Source: JANPII01 sp031424915
GTDB taxonomy: Bacteria > Pseudomonadota > Alphaproteobacteria > Rickettsiales > Midichloriaceae
Reading direction: 5' to 3'
Assembly: GCA_031424915.1 (NCBI GenBank)
Contig: JANPII010000147.1
Location: 1-8,649, forward strand
Length of the DNA stretch: 8,649 nucleotides
Part shown: one piece after another, positions 6,298 to 8,649 of the stretch
Layout of the letters: the number at the start of each line of letters is the position of its first letter
Position numbering within the stretch: the first letter of the stretch is position 1
Translations under genes and position numbers: made by a program
Notes under the pieces: generated by a model
The model's input: only the letters and a program-made list of their open reading frames with translations
Told to the model about the DNA's origin: nothing
Database searches by the model: none

Positions 6298-7434
6298 ATG
6301 TCAAGAGTACATCATATAGAAAATGCACAAGAGCGCTTAAACTGGTTGCGTCTTATACGTACACCCAAAGTAGGGCCTATCACTTTTTGGGAATTGATGA
6401 GGTTATTTGGTTCCGCAACTGAGGCGATAGCTCATGCGCCAAGTTTAGCACAACGTGGGGGTGGCGGCTTACGAATTACTAAAGCTAGCGATGCTGAAGC
6501 CGAGATTAATAGATGTCAAAAATTTGGCGCAGAAATATTGTTAGCCTGTGACAAGGCCTATCCCAGGGCGCTAAGTTGTTTGCCAGATATGCCTCCCGTA
6601 CTTACCGTCAAGGGAAGAACCAGCTTACTATCTAGTCGTCAGGTTGCGATTGTTGGGGCACGCAATGCCTCGCTTCATGGGGTAAATATAGCTTTGCGCT
6701 TTGCACAAGAGCTGGGTAAGGCTGGTTTAGTAATCACTTCGGGTTTAGCTAAGGGCATAGATGTGGCTGCGCATCGTGGTGCTATTGACACTGGCACGGT
6801 GGCAGTAATAGCAGGCGGAATTGATCATATCTATCCACGTGAACATGAATCATGGTATAGGCGTATCGGTAGCGAAGGTGTGATAATTTCAGAATTGCCA
6901 ATTGGTAGTGCACCTCTTACGCAGCATTTTCCTCAACGTAATAGGATTATTGCCGGTCTAGCATTAGCGGTAGTAGTAGTGGAAGCGGCTCAAAAATCAG
7001 GTACACTGATTACAGCCCGGCATGCCTTAGAGTATGGGAAAGAGGTACTGGCCGTACCGGGCTCACCCCTAGATCCGCGTACTCAAGGTACCAATGCTCT
7101 AATACGGCAGGGTGCGACTTTAGTTACAAGTAGCGATGATATATTGGAAGCCATTGCTGTGGCATATAATCCGCAGTTGCAAGAGCCCAAGGCTCAGTCT
7201 TATCACAAACCACCATTGCAGATCCCAACTGATAAAGAGCTAATGCAGCATCGCCGCACTTTGCTTTATCATTTATCTCCTACTCCTTGCCACTTTGCTA
7301 CTATTGTAGAGCATAGCAATATCCCAGTGAATACTTTGTCATTGTTAATTATTGAGATGGAATTAGCAGGCAAGGTGTACCGCACCAGCGATAACCAGAT
7401 TGGGCTAAACGTAATGACCCCAGTTCTGGATTAG
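6298..7434 (+). CDS. dprA: DNA-processing protein DprA (RecA loader)
   Basis: DprA binds incoming single-stranded DNA in the cytoplasm and loads RecA during natural transformation. It is also conserved in many bacteria not known to be competent. The 378 residues contain an N-terminal helical (SAM-like) region at about 10-100, including the WLRLIRTPKVGPITF segment. The Rossmann-like core spans about 110-285, with IVGARNAS (118-125), SGLAKGIDVAAHRGA (148-162), GGIDHIYP (173-180), FPQRNRIIAGLA (211-222), SGTLITARHALEYGK (234-248), VPGS (253-256) and QGTNALIRQGA (263-273). A C-terminal winged-helix-like domain lies at about 316-365, joined by a polar linker. The ATG has a strong ribosome-binding site. 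No comEC, comF or topA neighbour is visible. The downstream gene is convergent, so dprA is probably monocistronic. All family motifs are intact. Confidence 0.95.
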   Translation: MSRVHHIENAQERLNWLRLIRTPKVGPITFWELMRLFGSATEAIAHAPSLAQRGGGGLRITKASDAEAEINRCQKFGAEILLACDKAYPRALSCLPDMPPVLTVKGRTSLLSSRQVAIVGARNASLHGVNIALRFAQELGKAGLVITSGLAKGIDVAAHRGAIDTGTVAVIAGGIDHIYPREHESWYRRIGSEGVIISELPIGSAPLTQHFPQRNRIIAGLALAVVVVEAAQKSGTLITARHALEYGKEVLAVPGSPLDPRTQGTNALIRQGATLVTSSDDILEAIAVAYNPQLQEPKAQSYHKPPLQIPTDKELMQHRRTLLYHLSPTPCHFATIVEHSNIPVNTLSLLIIEMELAGKVYRTSDNQIGLNVMTPVLD

Positions 7435-7467
7435 ATAAGGTAGTATAATGGCTTAAAAGTGGCAGTT

Positions 7468-7539
7468 ATAGCAACTCTCAGCTAAAAGATTACAGCGTCG
7501 CTCCTCGCTCCTTGTACTGTTTTAGCTGAGAGTTGCTAT
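7468..7539. repeat. Perfect 20-bp inverted repeat with 32-nt loop, MITE-like or palindromic element
   Basis: The arms 7468-7487 (ATAGCAACTCTCAGCTAAAA) and 7520-7539 are exact reverse complements. Inside the loop a further TACA/TGTA pair (7491-7494 with 7513-7516) extends the stem, and the apex holds a tandem TCGCTCC-TCGCTCC (7498-7511). It starts 33 bases after the dprA stop. No T-run follows the right arm on the plus strand, so it is not a canonical terminator, although such a stem could still end or protect either convergent transcript. Confidence 0.8.
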
Positions 7540-7545
7540 TATAGG

Positions 7546-7626
7546 GTCATTGCGCGCCATCTTTAGATTGCGCGGCAATCAAGAAATTCCCTGGATTGCC
7601 ACGCACCTTCGGTGCTCGCAACAACG
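7546..7626. repeat. Composite palindromic repeat resembling the dispersed elements of Rickettsiales
   Basis: The element opens with GTCATTGCG and closes with CTCGCAACAAC, a decayed version of the complementary end CGCAATGAC. Between them are alternating inverted repeats: GATTGC-GCG-GCAATC (7566-7580), GGCAATC with GATTGCC (7574-7580 and 7594-7600), and the tight hairpin GCACC-TTC-GGTGC (7603-7615). This arrangement (GTCATTGCG ... TGGATTGCC ... CTCGCAA) matches my memory of repeats scattered through Rickettsia- and Wolbachia-like genomes. It abuts the 20-bp inverted repeat to its left. Confidence 0.6.
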
Positions 7627-7647
7627 TTTTAATAAAAAGTTATCTAC

Positions 7648-8442
7648 TTATGCTGCACCAAAGCGAGTAGCCACTGTGCTAGCAAGTACACTACCTATGT
7701 ACATGATTGGTAGAGCAAATACTGCATAAGAAAGCACTGCTACTTCGGGGGCCAAAACTCCTAAGCTAGCGGTAGAGCATAAAGAAGCTGTGCCTGCGTA
7801 AGCTGTAACGCCAGCAGCGGCCCCCAACCCTGCGCCAGTTAATATGCTGAGGCCATATGGTAGGCCCAAGCCGGTTTGTGAACTTTGGCAGGAGGTGAAC
7901 AACAATCCACCAACCGCACCTGATATCGCGCCCCCTGCTGCTGCTAAGGCTAAAGACATGCCTTCTGCTGCAATAACGCTGGTGACACATACGCCGATGG
8001 CTACTGAGCAGGTTAAAAGAGAGGCCGCTCTTGCCTTAGTCTTAACTACCCTAAATTTGATTGCGTTTTTTACAGCTTCTGGGTTAGTTAAGTCGTCATT
8101 GAGCTTGGTCTTACCTTTTTTTGCAGCCTCTGGATTTAAAAAGCCTATCTGGTCAAGGCTACGCTTAGCCTCTTCTTCAATTTCTTTCTTTAATTGCTTT
8201 TCGGTTGACGAATCAATGATTGTTGCCTGGTTAACTATGAAAGTGGCTATACCAGCTACTAATCCCATTCCTAAACTTACACCAATTATATTGCCTAATG
8301 TTGTAAAGCCATACCAATGCCAGGTATAGCACCCTAGAACAAAGCCAGTAGCTCCTAATACTCCATCGATATAAGGATTAATAGTATTTTGAAAAGTTCC
8401 TATGTTTTCACGTAATGTGAGAGTATTCTTAATTTTTGGCAT
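7648..8442 (-). CDS. Orphan 264-residue glycine/alanine-rich polytopic membrane protein
   Basis: I do not recognise the family. Two hydrophobic segments lie at about 25-43 and 47-70. A charged, probably coiled-coil loop follows at about 76-135 (EKQLKKEIEEEAKRSL), containing the short repeat NPEAAK/NPEAVK (103-108 and 120-125). Four more hydrophobic segments follow at about 137-158, 160-184, 196-217 and 232-257. Gly/Ala runs such as LALAAAGGAISGAVGG and TGAGLGAAAG suggest glycine-zipper packing. Five of the six cysteines lie in the second half, at or near membrane segments. There is no cleavable signal peptide. The ATG at 8442 has a GGAG ribosome-binding site 7 bases upstream. The gene is convergent with dprA and has a near-consensus promoter, so it is probably well expressed. 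The architecture recalls the 232-residue protein at 4341-5039, and a host-membrane or phagosome-membrane role is possible but unproven. Confidence 0.85.
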   Translation of the reverse strand: MPKIKNTLTLRENIGTFQNTINPYIDGVLGATGFVLGCYTWHWYGFTTLGNIIGVSLGMGLVAGIATFIVNQATIIDSSTEKQLKKEIEEEAKRSLDQIGFLNPEAAKKGKTKLNDDLTNPEAVKNAIKFRVVKTKARAASLLTCSVAIGVCVTSVIAAEGMSLALAAAGGAISGAVGGLLFTSCQSSQTGLGLPYGLSILTGAGLGAAAGVTAYAGTASLCSTASLGVLAPEVAVLSYAVFALPIMYIGSVLASTVATRFGAA

Positions 8443-8480
8443 GTTAGAGCTCCATCTTTAAAGTTAAAATTATAGCAAGC

Positions 8481-8510
8481 ATTATACAATTATATATAGA
8501 CTGCTGTCAA
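8481..8510 (-). promoter_or_regulatory. Near-consensus sigma70 promoter of the 264-residue membrane protein gene
   Basis: On the minus strand perfect TTGACA (8505-8510) and perfect TATAAT (8481-8486) hexamers are separated by 18 bp. Transcription would start near 8474, with a leader of about 32 nt. It is the strongest promoter in the window. Confidence 0.75.
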
Positions 8511-8589
8511 CTGTTAATTATCAATAAAATAGTAAAATTGAATGAAAATGGCGGTTTATTAAATATATAACATATGGGTTACTAAGCCA

Positions 8590-8649
8590 TCATAATTCCA
8601 CCTTAGCAGTATCAAAAGGCATAACCCCATAATCCTGGGTGCCGGTGAT
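8590..8649 (-). CDS. C-terminal end of an unidentified gene (runs off right edge)
   Basis: The minus-strand frame is open from the right edge through 19 codons (ITGTQDYGVMPFDTAKVEL) to the TGA at 8590-8592. The composition looks like real protein, and the AT-rich non-coding DNA that follows fits a gene end. I do not recognise the family from so few residues. The 8443-8589 gap after it holds the promoter of the next gene and no clear terminator. Confidence 0.5.
   Translation of the reverse strand: MTGTQDYGVMPFDTAKVEL

Noticed and set aside
7844..8329. Long plus-strand frame opposite the 264-residue membrane protein
   Set aside because: It is the antisense shadow of Gly/Ala-rich codons, with no start signal; the minus-strand gene has a strong promoter and ribosome-binding site.

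Overview
The window looks like a chromosomal segment of an alphaproteobacterium, most likely an intracellular one of the Rickettsiales/Holosporales type. The evidence is moderately AT-rich DNA, alphaproteobacterial-looking GalU and DprA proteins, orphan glycine-rich membrane proteins, and palindromic repeats between genes that resemble the dispersed elements of Rickettsia-like genomes. The taxon is inferred from these traits. No rRNA, tRNA, CRISPR array, intact insertion sequence or replication origin was seen.

Layout, left to right. At the left edge, reading off the window on the minus strand, is a possible N-terminus of a MNT-type nucleotidyltransferase. Next comes a minus-strand pair. The upstream gene is a full-length bifunctional RelA/SpoT (p)ppGpp synthetase-hydrolase (1580-3868) with its own good promoter. 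Just downstream is a 399-residue orphan protein (328-1527) with its own promoter. This orphan carries a C-terminal motif that closely resembles the eukaryotic actin-monomer-binding WH2 motif, and it is the most interesting feature of the window. A 470-base gap (3869-4340) holds GC-rich dyads and repeat fossils, and ends in a strong terminator serving the next minus-strand gene.

The centre holds a 232-residue glycine/alanine-rich membrane protein (minus, 4341-5039) with a strong extended -10 promoter and a structured leader of about 100 nt. It is followed by galU (minus, 5278-6177, UDP-glucose pyrophosphorylase) and, divergently, dprA (plus, 6298-7434, the RecA loader used in DNA uptake and recombination). 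The gap after dprA holds a perfect 20-bp inverted repeat and a second composite palindromic repeat. Beyond it, convergent to dprA, lies a 264-residue polytopic membrane protein (minus, 7648-8442) with a near-consensus promoter. At the right edge is the last 19 codons of another minus-strand gene.

The genes do not form one pathway. Conserved housekeeping genes (stress signalling, nucleotide-sugar supply, DNA processing) alternate with lineage-specific, separately promoted orphans. At least one orphan (WH2-like), and perhaps the two membrane proteins, could act on a host cell. That is a hypothesis from sequence only.
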